DNA of 64,000 nt from JACCYU01 sp050740315 (lineage in GTDB: Bacteria; Pseudomonadota; Gammaproteobacteria; JACCYU01): contig JBOIDC010000007.1 of assembly GCA_050740315.1 (NCBI GenBank), forward strand, positions 5,850 to 69,849, in the 5' to 3' direction. The position numbers and the translations under genes were made by a program. The notes beneath the pieces were generated by a model that saw only the letters and a list, made by a program, of their open reading frames with translations, was not told the DNA's origin and did not search any database. Every line of letters begins with the position of its first letter. Positions within the stretch are counted from its first letter, which is position 1. Positions 41,472 to 50,592 of the stretch are shown here, one piece after another.

Positions 41472-43426
41472 GTTCTATTCAGTGATACGCGGAAAATGTG
41501 CGCCGGCTGGCTGTGCGGATTCAGCGCGACATAGTGATCGGAACCCTGCCAGGTGTAGCGCGCGCCGGTCAACAGGTCGCGCATCTCGAAAGGTTCGGGC
41601 GCCGGGATGCCGATGTCGTCCGGGGCCAGGTGCAGCCACCCGGATTGCCCATTGAAAGGATCCAGGTTCACCACGACGACGATGATATTATCCATCGCCT
41701 CGGTGGTTTTGCTGTACGCGATCAACTGCTCGTTGCCGGTGCTGTGAAACTTGAGCCGCCAGTCCGATTGCAGGGCGGGATTCTCGCGGCGGATGCGGTT
41801 GACTCTGGTGATCAGCGGCTTGAGGCTGTCGGCGCGATCCAGGTCCCAGTCGCGGGTCTGGTACTTCTCCGAATCCAGATATTCCTCGCTGCCGGATTCG
41901 CGCGCCACGTGTTCGCAAAGTTCGAAGGCAGGCCCGTAAATACCGTAATTGGCGCCCAGGGTCGCGGCCAGCACATAGCGGGTGGTGAACGCGGGCCGGC
42001 CGCCGGTTTGCAGATACTCGTGCAGGATATCGGGCGTGTTGGGCCACGGGTTGGGGCGGAAGAACTCGCGCGCCTCGGTCTGGGTCAGCTCGGTGAAGTA
42101 CTCGGTCAAGTCCCAGCGCGCGTTGCGCCAGGTGAAATAAGTGTACGACTGACTGAAGCCCAGCTTGGCGAGCTGATACATGACTTTGGGCCGGGTGAAG
42201 GCCTCGGCCAGAAACAGCACGTCCGGATACTGCTGCTTGACCTCGCCGATCAGCCACTCCCAGAAGCGAAACGGCTTGGTATGCGGATTGTCGACGCGGA
42301 ACACGCGCACGCCTTGCCCGATCCAGAATAGGAATACGCTTTTGAGCTCCTGCCACAGCGCCTGCCAGTCGGCCGTGTCGAAATCCAGCGGATAGATGTC
42401 CTCGTATTTCTTGGGCGGATTTTCGGCGTACTGTATGGTGTTGTCCGGGCGCCAGCGAAACCACTGCGGGTGCGCCTTGACGTACGGGTGATCGGGCGAG
42501 CACTGAAACGCGATGTCCAGCGCGATTTCCAGATTATGCTCCTTCGCCCTGGCGAGAAACGCGCGGAAATCGGCCAGGGTGCCGAGCTCAGCCGCCACCG
42601 CCTTGTGCCCACCGTCTTCGGCGCCGATCGCCCACGGGCTCCCCAGCTCGTCGGGGGCGGCACTGGAGCGGTTGTTCCTGCCCTTGCGATGCGTTTTGCC
42701 GATCGGATGGACGGGCGGCAGATACAGAATATCGAAGCCCATTTCCGCGACGTACGGCAAGCGTGATTCGGCGTCCTTGAAGCGGCCGCCCGGGCAGGAA
42801 CGCGGAAACATCTCGTACCAGGCGGAAAAGCGCGCGCGTTCGCGATCGACCACCACCGCCAGTTCCTTATCGAATTTCGTGATGCGGTCCTTGTGCGGGG
42901 TGCGCGCCATCAGCGCCGCCAGTTCCTCGTCCAGCGCCACCTGCAGCTTGGCATCAATGACACCCTCGCCGCGCAAGGCCTCTATGGATTGTTTCAGCCG
43001 GCGCGCATCGGCGCTCTTGAGATTCGGCGAGGCGTCTTCCAGCAGGTTGGCGCCGATCAAAAACTGCAGCGCCACGTCCTGTCCCGCCGCTACCCTTTTC
43101 TTGAGATCGCGCCGCCAAGTGGCGAACGCATGCACCCAGGCCTGCAGGGTGTAGCGGTAACGGCCAAGCTGATTCAGTTCGAACACTGCGCGCCAGCGGT
43201 CGTTGACCAGCGCCTGCATGGCCATTTTATGCCAGCCGCGTTCGCGCTCGTGCCGATACAAAAGCCACGCCGAGATTTCGTCGTGACCGTCGGCGAAGAT
43301 GTCGGCCTCGACTTCCATGCGATCGCCGATGATGCGCTTGACCGCGAATCGCCCACAGTCGAGCTGCGGCTTGACACCTTCGATGACCACTCTGCGGCGG
43401 CCTTCGCGCATGTCGGACGCGCTCAT
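41468..43426 (-). CDS. glgE: Alpha-1,4-glucan:maltose-1-phosphate maltosyltransferase
   Basis: 652 residues, GH13_3. An amino-terminal beta-sandwich and helical domain (about 1-200) precedes the barrel. PPVHPIGKTHRKGRNN is a family signature; the nucleophile is D379 in FRVDNPHTKPF and the acid/base E408 in LFLAEAFTRP. It adds maltose units from maltose-1-phosphate to growing alpha-1,4-glucans. With the adjoining maltokinase and the branching enzyme upstream it completes the GlgE route. Both neighbours overlap it by 4 bases (ATGA), so the three are translationally coupled. Confidence 0.97.
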   Translation of the reverse strand: MSASDMREGRRRVVIEGVKPQLDCGRFAVKRIIGDRMEVEADIFADGHDEISAWLLYRHERERGWHKMAMQALVNDRWRAVFELNQLGRYRYTLQAWVHAFATWRRDLKKRVAAGQDVALQFLIGANLLEDASPNLKSADARRLKQSIEALRGEGVIDAKLQVALDEELAALMARTPHKDRITKFDKELAVVVDRERARFSAWYEMFPRSCPGGRFKDAESRLPYVAEMGFDILYLPPVHPIGKTHRKGRNNRSSAAPDELGSPWAIGAEDGGHKAVAAELGTLADFRAFLARAKEHNLEIALDIAFQCSPDHPYVKAHPQWFRWRPDNTIQYAENPPKKYEDIYPLDFDTADWQALWQELKSVFLFWIGQGVRVFRVDNPHTKPFRFWEWLIGEVKQQYPDVLFLAEAFTRPKVMYQLAKLGFSQSYTYFTWRNARWDLTEYFTELTQTEAREFFRPNPWPNTPDILHEYLQTGGRPAFTTRYVLAATLGANYGIYGPAFELCEHVARESGSEEYLDSEKYQTRDWDLDRADSLKPLITRVNRIRRENPALQSDWRLKFHSTGNEQLIAYSKTTEAMDNIIVVVVNLDPFNGQSGWLHLAPDDIGIPAPEPFEMRDLLTGARYTWQGSDHYVALNPHSQPAHIFRVSLNRT

Positions 43427-45345
43427 GACGGCGAAGCGGGTTTCAGCAGCATCACCGCCAGCGGCGGCAAATTCAGATACAGCGAGTGAAGCCGCCCATG
43501 CGCCGGCAGCGGCGCGGCCTCGATCCGTTCGATATGGCTGTAACCGCTGCCGCCGTAACGGCTGGCGTCGCTGTCGAGCAGCACCTGCCAGAAGCCGCCC
43601 TGCGGCACGCCCAGCCCGTAATTGTCACGCGGCACTGGCGTGAGGTTGCATACCGCCAGCAGCACGTCATTCGGATCGGCGCCCTTGCGCAGGAAACTCA
43701 CCACGCTGTGCTCGCGGTCGCTGAAGTCCACCCACTCGAAGCCGTCCTGCGCGAAATCGTTTTCGTGCAAAGCCGGCTGCTCGCGATACACGCGGTTCAA
43801 GTCCTTGACCCATTGCTGCACGCCTTTGTGCCAGTCGTAGCCAAGCAGATGCCAGTCCAGGCTGTGATCGTGCGACCACTCGTTCCACTGGCCGAACTCG
43901 CCGCCCATGAATTGCAGCTTCTTGCCGGGATGCGCGTACATATAGCCCAGCAGCAGACGCAGATTGGCGAAGCGCTGCCAGTCGTCGCCGGGCATCTTGC
44001 GCAATAGCGAACCCTTGCCGTACACGACCTCGTCGTGCGACAGCGGCAGCACGAAGTTTTCCGTGAAGGCGTACCAGATGCTGAAGGCGAGCTGATCCTG
44101 GTGATAGCGGCGATGCACGGGCTCGTGCGCGAAGTAGTCTAAGGTGTCGTGCATCCAGCCCATGTTCCACTTGAAGCCGAACCCCAGACCGCCGGCGTAC
44201 GTGGGCCGCGACACCATGGGCCACGCTGTGGATTCTTCGGCGATGGTCTGCGTATCCGCGTGCTGGCCGTAGGTTTCCTCGTTGAGCTTGCGTAGAAACG
44301 AAATCGCCTCCAGGTTCTCGCGTCCGCCGTGCGGGTTCGGAATCCATTCGCCGTCCTGGCGCGCGTAGTCCAGATAGAGCATCGACGCCACGGCGTCCAC
44401 CCGCAGCCCGTCGACGTGATATTTGTCCAGCCAGAACAGGGCGCTGGAAAGCAGAAACGAGCGTACCTCGTGGCGGCCGTAATTGAAGATGTAGCTCTTC
44501 CATTCCGGATGAAAGCCCTGCTTGGGGTCGGTGTGCTCGAACAGGTGAGTGCCGTCGAAATAGGCCAGGCCGTGCAGATCGCCGGGAAAATGCGACGGCA
44601 CCCAGTCCAGGATCACGCCCACACCCTGCTGGTGCAGCGTGTCGATCAGGTACATGAAGTCCTGCGGCGTGCCGTACCGTGCGGTGGGCGCGAAAAAGCC
44701 GGTGGTCTGATAACCCCAGGAGCCATAGAACGGATGCTCCATCACCGGCATGAATTCGACGTGCGTGTAGCCCATTTCCAGCACGTAATCGGTCAGCTGC
44801 TGGGCGAGCTCGATGTACGACAGCGAACGGTTATTGTCTTCCGGCACGCGCCGCCAGGAGCCGAGATGCACCTCGTAGATGGACATCGGCGACTGCGCGC
44901 CGTTGGCCTTGTGCCGCTCGCGCATCCAGTCCTGGTCGCGCCACTCGTAGTCCAGATCCCATACCATCGAGCCGGTATTCGGTGGCGTCTCCCAGCGGAA
45001 TGCGAACGGATCGCCCTTGTCCGCGCGGTAGCCATTGTATTGAGATTCGATGTGATACTTGTAGGTTTCCCCGTGCGCGAGTCCCGCGATGAAACCTTCC
45101 CATATGCCGGAACCGTCCCAGCGCTGGCTGAGTAAATGAGTATCCGGATTCCAGCCGTTGAAGCCGCCCATCACCGATACCCGGCTGGCGTTGGGCGCCC
45201 ATACGGAAAACTGCACACCCGGCTCACCGTTCAGAACAACCAGATGTGCGCCAAGTTTGTCGTAAAGCTGCGTGTGGCTGCCTTCCTTGAACAGGTAGAC
45301 GTCGTGTTCGGTCAGCAATCCGGGTTTATCGATGGAAGTTGGCAT
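43423..45345 (-). CDS. glgB: 1,4-alpha-glucan branching enzyme
   Basis: 640 residues. A CBM48 module lies at about 30-130 (FSVWAPNASRVSVMGGFNGWN), then the GH13 barrel with nucleophile D317 in DGLRVDAVASMLYLDY and acid/base E370 in TIAEESTAWP, LPLSHDEVVYGKGSL, and a carboxyl beta domain. It lacks the extra amino-terminal N1 domain of the 728-residue Escherichia enzyme. It introduces alpha-1,6 branches. I start at the ATG at 45345 with a CGGAG site; a TTG one codon earlier is also open. A 100-base gap separates it from treY, the only sizeable gap in the cluster, so an internal promoter is possible here. Confidence 0.97.
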   Translation of the reverse strand: MPTSIDKPGLLTEHDVYLFKEGSHTQLYDKLGAHLVVLNGEPGVQFSVWAPNASRVSVMGGFNGWNPDTHLLSQRWDGSGIWEGFIAGLAHGETYKYHIESQYNGYRADKGDPFAFRWETPPNTGSMVWDLDYEWRDQDWMRERHKANGAQSPMSIYEVHLGSWRRVPEDNNRSLSYIELAQQLTDYVLEMGYTHVEFMPVMEHPFYGSWGYQTTGFFAPTARYGTPQDFMYLIDTLHQQGVGVILDWVPSHFPGDLHGLAYFDGTHLFEHTDPKQGFHPEWKSYIFNYGRHEVRSFLLSSALFWLDKYHVDGLRVDAVASMLYLDYARQDGEWIPNPHGGRENLEAISFLRKLNEETYGQHADTQTIAEESTAWPMVSRPTYAGGLGFGFKWNMGWMHDTLDYFAHEPVHRRYHQDQLAFSIWYAFTENFVLPLSHDEVVYGKGSLLRKMPGDDWQRFANLRLLLGYMYAHPGKKLQFMGGEFGQWNEWSHDHSLDWHLLGYDWHKGVQQWVKDLNRVYREQPALHENDFAQDGFEWVDFSDREHSVVSFLRKGADPNDVLLAVCNLTPVPRDNYGLGVPQGGFWQVLLDSDASRYGGSGYSHIERIEAAPLPAHGRLHSLYLNLPPLAVMLLKPASPS

Positions 45346-45445
45346 CAATGCTCCGCATGTACGTGTAATTGAAGAACTCGTTGTCGGGTGTAAGGTTTAA
45401 CGTATCGGGCCGCGTTGATGCAACGTGCGTGTTAACAGCGGCGCG

Positions 45446-48373
45446 CTAACCGCTGCGCATCAGCACGGCCACCGGCAGGTGCGCGAATATCTTGTTCACT
45501 GCGAAACACGGCACATCCGCCTGGGATTCGACGGCTACCATTGCGCCGCTCAGTACGTCGGCATAAGCCCCGCTCCCGTTTGTGAGCGGCGCCTGCAACC
45601 AGGTGTCCGTCCACGCCTCGCCCACCGGCAGCGACGCGCCGCCATCCGTGATCTTGTCCAGCAGCCGCGGCGCGACGACGATCATCTGTTGCGCCTGGGT
45701 CGCGCGCGCATACGCACATACGTGCTCGGCCGCGGGCCCCTTTGTCTCCAGCGCCTGATAGTCGCCATGCAGAAAAAGGTCCGCGTGTTCGCGCCGCAGG
45801 TCCAAGAGCTTCCACGTGAGATACAGCTTGATGCGGCCGTCCTCGGGCGCTTCCAGCAGCCGCCGCGCGAACGCAGCGAGCGCATCCGCCGGTGCGTCCT
45901 GGACGAGATCGTCCAGCATGCGTTCGCGCAAGGCGTAGTCGACCGGCCGCCGGTTGTCCGGGTCGACCAGGCTGAAGTCCCACAGCTCGTTGCCCTGATA
46001 AGTGTCCGGCACGCCGGGCATGGTGAACTTTATCAGCGCTTGCGCGAGGCTGTTGTACACGCCTAGCCGCGCGACGCGCTGCTGGAACGCAACGAAGTCA
46101 TCCAGGAACAGATTGGTGCTGCGCTGGTCCAGTATCGCTTCGACAAACTGGCTCAGCGCCTGCTCGTAGGCGTCAACGGGATTGACCCATGAGGTGCGCC
46201 GCTTGGCCTCGCGCGCGGCTTTGAGCATGTAATCCTTGACGCGCTGTACGTAGGCGGCGTGGCCTTGTTCATCGTGGGCGCCCAGTGGCCAGCTCCCGAT
46301 CAAGGTCTGGTACAGCAGGTATTCGTCGTTGCGATCCGGCGCGAGCTGCTCGTCGAGCGGGTGTTTGCGGCTGCGATTCATGCGCGTCCAGCGGAAAACT
46401 CGCGCATCCCAGTCGCGCGCCAGTTCGGACAATACATTGATACGTGCACGCACATCTTCGCTGCGCTTGGTGTCATGCGTGGTGGTGCCGAGCATCGCGT
46501 GCGGCCAGGTTTTGGCGCGCTCGCGCCCATGATGATGAAAGGCGCTGACCGAGATGCCGAAGCGCGCGGGGTCGCCGCCGACTTCATTCAGCGAGATCAG
46601 CCGATTGTAGTTGTACATGGCCGTATCTTCGAGCCCCTTGGCCATCACCGGCGCGGTGTATTGCTGGAACTGCATGGCGAACGCGGCCAGCGATTCGCGG
46701 CGGGCGGCATGATCCTCGGGGAGTTCCTTGAGCAACACCGCACGGATAAAATCGAACACCGTGGTCTCCGCGGCCTGACTGCGCTTCTTCGCCTGCGCCA
46801 CGGCCCAGTCCACGTATTGCCGATCCTGGGCGCTCAAGTTCTCTGCGGTAATGTAAGTGCGATAGACCGGAAAGCAGGCCACGATCTCCTGTAACGCGTC
46901 ACGCAGGCCGCTCTGCGTGTAATCGCGCGTGCGCGGATCGGCCTCGCAAATCCGGCTCAGGCGATTGGCCAGCACGTGCAGTTCGCTGGACAGCAAGCGG
47001 CGGATGATGCGGCGTTTGCAGTCATACAGCAGATCGTCGAACGTCATCGGTTGCCCGACGAAGCGCGAATAGGTACGACCCAGCGGCTTCTCTCCGGCCG
47101 GATCGATGAACAGGCCGTTGACCAGGTTGGCGAAGTCGTAACCGCTGGTGCCGGCCACCGGCCACTCGGGCGGCAGATGTTCGTGCGCGGCGAGGATCTT
47201 TTCGACCACGATATAAACGCGTGCTGGCCTTGTCTCCGATCCGTCCGTGTCTGGCGTAAGCGGGGCGGCGTTTTGTAGACGGCGATAGTATTCGACCGGA
47301 TCATGCAAGCCATCCGGATGATCAATGCGCAGACCGTCCAGCTCGCCGCGCGCTAGCATGTCCAGCACGCGGACGTGGGTCGCGTCGAACACGCGTGGAT
47401 CCTCCATGCGCAGCGCGGCTAAGTCGTTGATATCGAAAAACCGACGGTAGTTGATCTCATCGGCGGCCACGCGCCAGTACGCCACGCGGTAGGCCTGGGC
47501 GTCCAGCAACTGATGCAGCAGCTCGAAGCGCGCCAGCCCTGGCTGCGCGTCGCTGTCTTCACCATTGAACGCGCGGACATTACCGTCGATGAACTCAATC
47601 AGGCGCGGCCAGCGGGCGCCCAGCTCCGCCAGTCGTGATTTGAGAATGCGCGCGTCCCGCTGGCGTTCCTCGATTTTTTCTGGCGAAGTCTCAGTCCGTT
47701 CCGGCAGATGCTCGAACGCGGTAACAAGGCTTTGCAGCTCCGCGACGTGCAGCGGATCGTTCGCTTCGTCATCGGTCAGCGCCGACAGCCCCAGCCCCAG
47801 AATCCGTGGGTATTCGCGCGGATCGAGTGGCAGCAAATGATTGAAATAACGCACCACAAGAACCCCCTGTTCGGCGTCGAACGCGAGCTTGAGCTCGCCG
47901 CGCTCCAGCACCGCCCCGTAATGGTCGCCCAGCACCGGCAGCAACACCTTGCCCTGCAGCGCGCGCTTGAGCGGTGACCAGTCGATGTCGAAAAAATCCG
48001 CATACGCCGAGGCCGGCCCGTGCTCCAGCACGTCCAGCCACCAGGTGTTGTCGCTGCCCATGATGCCCATATGGTTGGGCACGATGTCGAGCAACTGGCC
48101 CATGCCCAGGCGTTTTAGCGTATCCGCGTAATGGCGGTAATCCTCTTCGCTGCCGATTTCAGGATTCAGCGCGTTATGGTCGATGATGTCGTAGCCGTGC
48201 ATGCTGCCCGGCCGCGCCTTCAAATAAGGCGATGCATAACAGTGGCTTACGCCAAGCTTGTGCAGATAAGGCGCAATTTGCGCGGCCTGTCGGAAGGTGA
48301 ACTTGCGGTTGAACTGCAGGCGATAGGTACAGCGCGGGACCTTCATGAACTGGCTTGATGGCTGCTCGCTCAC
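45446..48373 (-). CDS. treY: Maltooligosyl trehalose synthase
   Basis: 975 residues, GTG start overlapping the malQ stop by 4 bases. TYRLQFNRKFTFRQAAQI is the TreY amino terminus, and LLDIVPNHMGI and GLRIDHPDGLHDP carry conserved barrel residues with nucleophile D351. The acid/base is E391 in VVEKILAAHEHL. The long insertion between barrel strands and the KFTMPGVPDTYQGNE motif near the end are diagnostic. It isomerises the reducing-end glucose of maltodextrins to a trehalosyl unit, which TreZ then releases. The length is 100-200 residues greater than in many actinobacteria but usual for proteobacteria. Confidence 0.96.
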   Translation of the reverse strand: MSEQPSSQFMKVPRCTYRLQFNRKFTFRQAAQIAPYLHKLGVSHCYASPYLKARPGSMHGYDIIDHNALNPEIGSEEDYRHYADTLKRLGMGQLLDIVPNHMGIMGSDNTWWLDVLEHGPASAYADFFDIDWSPLKRALQGKVLLPVLGDHYGAVLERGELKLAFDAEQGVLVVRYFNHLLPLDPREYPRILGLGLSALTDDEANDPLHVAELQSLVTAFEHLPERTETSPEKIEERQRDARILKSRLAELGARWPRLIEFIDGNVRAFNGEDSDAQPGLARFELLHQLLDAQAYRVAYWRVAADEINYRRFFDINDLAALRMEDPRVFDATHVRVLDMLARGELDGLRIDHPDGLHDPVEYYRRLQNAAPLTPDTDGSETRPARVYIVVEKILAAHEHLPPEWPVAGTSGYDFANLVNGLFIDPAGEKPLGRTYSRFVGQPMTFDDLLYDCKRRIIRRLLSSELHVLANRLSRICEADPRTRDYTQSGLRDALQEIVACFPVYRTYITAENLSAQDRQYVDWAVAQAKKRSQAAETTVFDFIRAVLLKELPEDHAARRESLAAFAMQFQQYTAPVMAKGLEDTAMYNYNRLISLNEVGGDPARFGISVSAFHHHGRERAKTWPHAMLGTTTHDTKRSEDVRARINVLSELARDWDARVFRWTRMNRSRKHPLDEQLAPDRNDEYLLYQTLIGSWPLGAHDEQGHAAYVQRVKDYMLKAAREAKRRTSWVNPVDAYEQALSQFVEAILDQRSTNLFLDDFVAFQQRVARLGVYNSLAQALIKFTMPGVPDTYQGNELWDFSLVDPDNRRPVDYALRERMLDDLVQDAPADALAAFARRLLEAPEDGRIKLYLTWKLLDLRREHADLFLHGDYQALETKGPAAEHVCAYARATQAQQMIVVAPRLLDKITDGGASLPVGEAWTDTWLQAPLTNGSGAYADVLSGAMVAVESQADVPCFAVNKIFAHLPVAVLMRSG

Positions 48374-50592
48374 GCGTCGGTCTGCGCATTGGCCCTGCCG
48401 CGCTCCGCGTTAACGGCCGCGGCGATTTTGCGCAACAGCCGATGATCGTGGAAGTCCTCCAGCGGCACGGAGAGTTTGCGCTGCCAGTTGGGATGCTCGT
48501 CGGCAGTGGCGGGCAGATTTACCGCCCCGCGCTGGCCAAGCGCGTCTTCCAGTTGCACCAGCACAAGCTGCGACGGCGTGCGCGCCACGAAGCGATGAAT
48601 CGCGGCCGCCAGCTCGTCGCTCATATGTGGGGTGTCCGCGGGCTGCGTTGTCATCCCGCCCGGCAGCAACCCGTCCCGCTCAAGCGCCGCCAGCAGCTGC
48701 GCGCGGTCGGCGGCGCGCTCGCGAATCTGTTGTTCGCACAGATCGTCGGATGGGAACAGATCCAGCTCGCGGCGCACGGCGAGATCGACGCCCTCCCAAA
48801 AACCGGCCAGGGTAGGGAGGTCGTGCGTGCTGACCGCCGCCAGCGCCTGCGCCGGATATTCTGGGGGCGCCTTGAAGCGGCCGTCGTCGTGTTTCTCGAA
48901 ATACATGACCCGGTAAGACAGCACGCCCAGCGGCCCCAGTGCCCGGCGGACTTCGTTCGGCACGGTGCCCAGATCCTCGCCGATAACGAAACACTGACTG
49001 CGCTGACTCTCCAGCGCCAGAATACCGAGCAGGTCTTTGAGCGGGTAATGAACGAACGCGCCGCTGGCGGCCGTCTTGCCGGCCGGCACCCAGTACAGCC
49101 GCATCAGGCCCATGACGTGATCGATGCGCAGCGCATGTGCATAGCGCATGTTGTTTCGCAAGGTGGCGATGAACAGCGCATAGCCGCTTTCGGCAAGCTC
49201 CACCGGGATCAGCGGCGGCAAGCCCCAATCCTGCCCCTTGAGGTTATACAGATCGGGCGGCGCGCCGATACTCGCGCCGGCCGCGTATACCCGCTGATGC
49301 GCCCATGCCTCCGCGCCTTGCCGATCGACCCCGACCGCCAGATCCAGATACAGGCCGACTCTCAGACCTGCCTCGCGCGCATACTTGCCGACCGCTGTCA
49401 GTTGCTCGGCGATCTGCCACTGGAGATACAGATAAAAATCCACGCGGTCGCGGTGCGCGGCGGCAAACGCCGCGACCGCTTCCGAAGCGGGATTACGGAA
49501 TTCCGCGGGCCAGGATGACCAGCCCCGCAACGGCGGCTGCTGCGCGCTGAAATGCGCCTGCAAGGCCTCGAACAGCGCATGACAGTAAAGCGGCCCGCCG
49601 CCTTGCTGCGTAAACGCGCGAAACGCCGCGGTGCGCCGGGTGCCGGCGTCGAGTTCCCGCTTCCGGAAATTTTCAAACAATTTTTCGAGCACGGGAAACT
49701 TGACCGCGGCCACGCCTGGGTAATCGACCAGTTCGCGTTCGCGCAGCGCCCGCAGGCGGCCCTGGAAATCGCGATCGCGCACGGACTGGCGCACCGCGTC
49801 GCTGCCATCCAGCTCAATAATCTTATCAAGATCGAGATACAAGCTATTGAAAAACAGCCGACTTGACGGGCTGTACGGACTGCGGTGCGCCGGCTTGTCG
49901 GGAAACAGTACGTGCAGCGGATTCAGGCCCACGGCATCGGCGCCCAGGCGCGCGGCGTGGTCGATGAAGTCCATCAGGTCGGTGAAGTCGCCAATGCCCC
50001 AGTTGCGGCGCGACCTGAGCGCGTAAAGCTGTGCCGACAACCCCCACGCGCGCGCGCCGTTTTGCAGGGCAGGGGGCTCGTGGCAGCGGGGCGGGGCCAC
50101 AATCAGCGTCATGCTCGTATCCGCGTCACCCGGGTTTTTGGCAGTGAGCGTGAAGCGGTGATAGCCCGGCTCGGGCTGGAACGGCAACTCGAAGCCGCAG
50201 CGCCGATGCTCGCTGCCATCGATCATGTGGCGCTCGATGACCGCCAGGGTCTGTGGTTCGATCGTGCCCCGATGTGTCTGGCCGTTTTCTTGCGCCAGAC
50301 ACCAGTCCAGCCTGGTCATTTCATCTGCCGGCAGATTCACGGTGATTCTCAATGCGTTTTCGCCGCCGTGAATGACCTGAACCGGCGGCAGCCGGCGCCG
50401 CCACGCACGCGCTTCGAGCTCGGCCAGCGCCGATTCGCGCTCATAGCGATCCTGGACCGGAATGCCCATCGTCGCGAGCAGCGTTCGCAGCGTGTCGGCG
50501 GAAATCTCGCGCCACTTGCCCCACACGTCGTGATAGCCGGGCTGAATGCCGCAGCGCGCCGCCAGCTGCGCGAGTTCGTCTGGGCTATGCAT
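48370..50592 (-). CDS. malQ: 4-alpha-glucanotransferase (amylomaltase)
   Basis: 740 residues, GH77 with an extra amino-terminal region (about 1-165) found in the long MalQ type. The catalytic core has nucleophile D491 in ALRIDHVMGLMRLYWVP, acid/base E539 in VIGEDLGTVP, and STHDLPTLAGFW. The start at 50592 (MHSPDELAQLAARCG) shares one base with the treZ stop (TAATG). It disproportionates maltodextrins, which would supply longer chains to TreY and recycle glucose. The frame runs open upstream into treZ in another frame, but that is shadow. Confidence 0.96.
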   Translation of the reverse strand: MHSPDELAQLAARCGIQPGYHDVWGKWREISADTLRTLLATMGIPVQDRYERESALAELEARAWRRRLPPVQVIHGGENALRITVNLPADEMTRLDWCLAQENGQTHRGTIEPQTLAVIERHMIDGSEHRRCGFELPFQPEPGYHRFTLTAKNPGDADTSMTLIVAPPRCHEPPALQNGARAWGLSAQLYALRSRRNWGIGDFTDLMDFIDHAARLGADAVGLNPLHVLFPDKPAHRSPYSPSSRLFFNSLYLDLDKIIELDGSDAVRQSVRDRDFQGRLRALRERELVDYPGVAAVKFPVLEKLFENFRKRELDAGTRRTAAFRAFTQQGGGPLYCHALFEALQAHFSAQQPPLRGWSSWPAEFRNPASEAVAAFAAAHRDRVDFYLYLQWQIAEQLTAVGKYAREAGLRVGLYLDLAVGVDRQGAEAWAHQRVYAAGASIGAPPDLYNLKGQDWGLPPLIPVELAESGYALFIATLRNNMRYAHALRIDHVMGLMRLYWVPAGKTAASGAFVHYPLKDLLGILALESQRSQCFVIGEDLGTVPNEVRRALGPLGVLSYRVMYFEKHDDGRFKAPPEYPAQALAAVSTHDLPTLAGFWEGVDLAVRRELDLFPSDDLCEQQIRERAADRAQLLAALERDGLLPGGMTTQPADTPHMSDELAAAIHRFVARTPSQLVLVQLEDALGQRGAVNLPATADEHPNWQRKLSVPLEDFHDHRLLRKIAAAVNAERGRANAQTDA

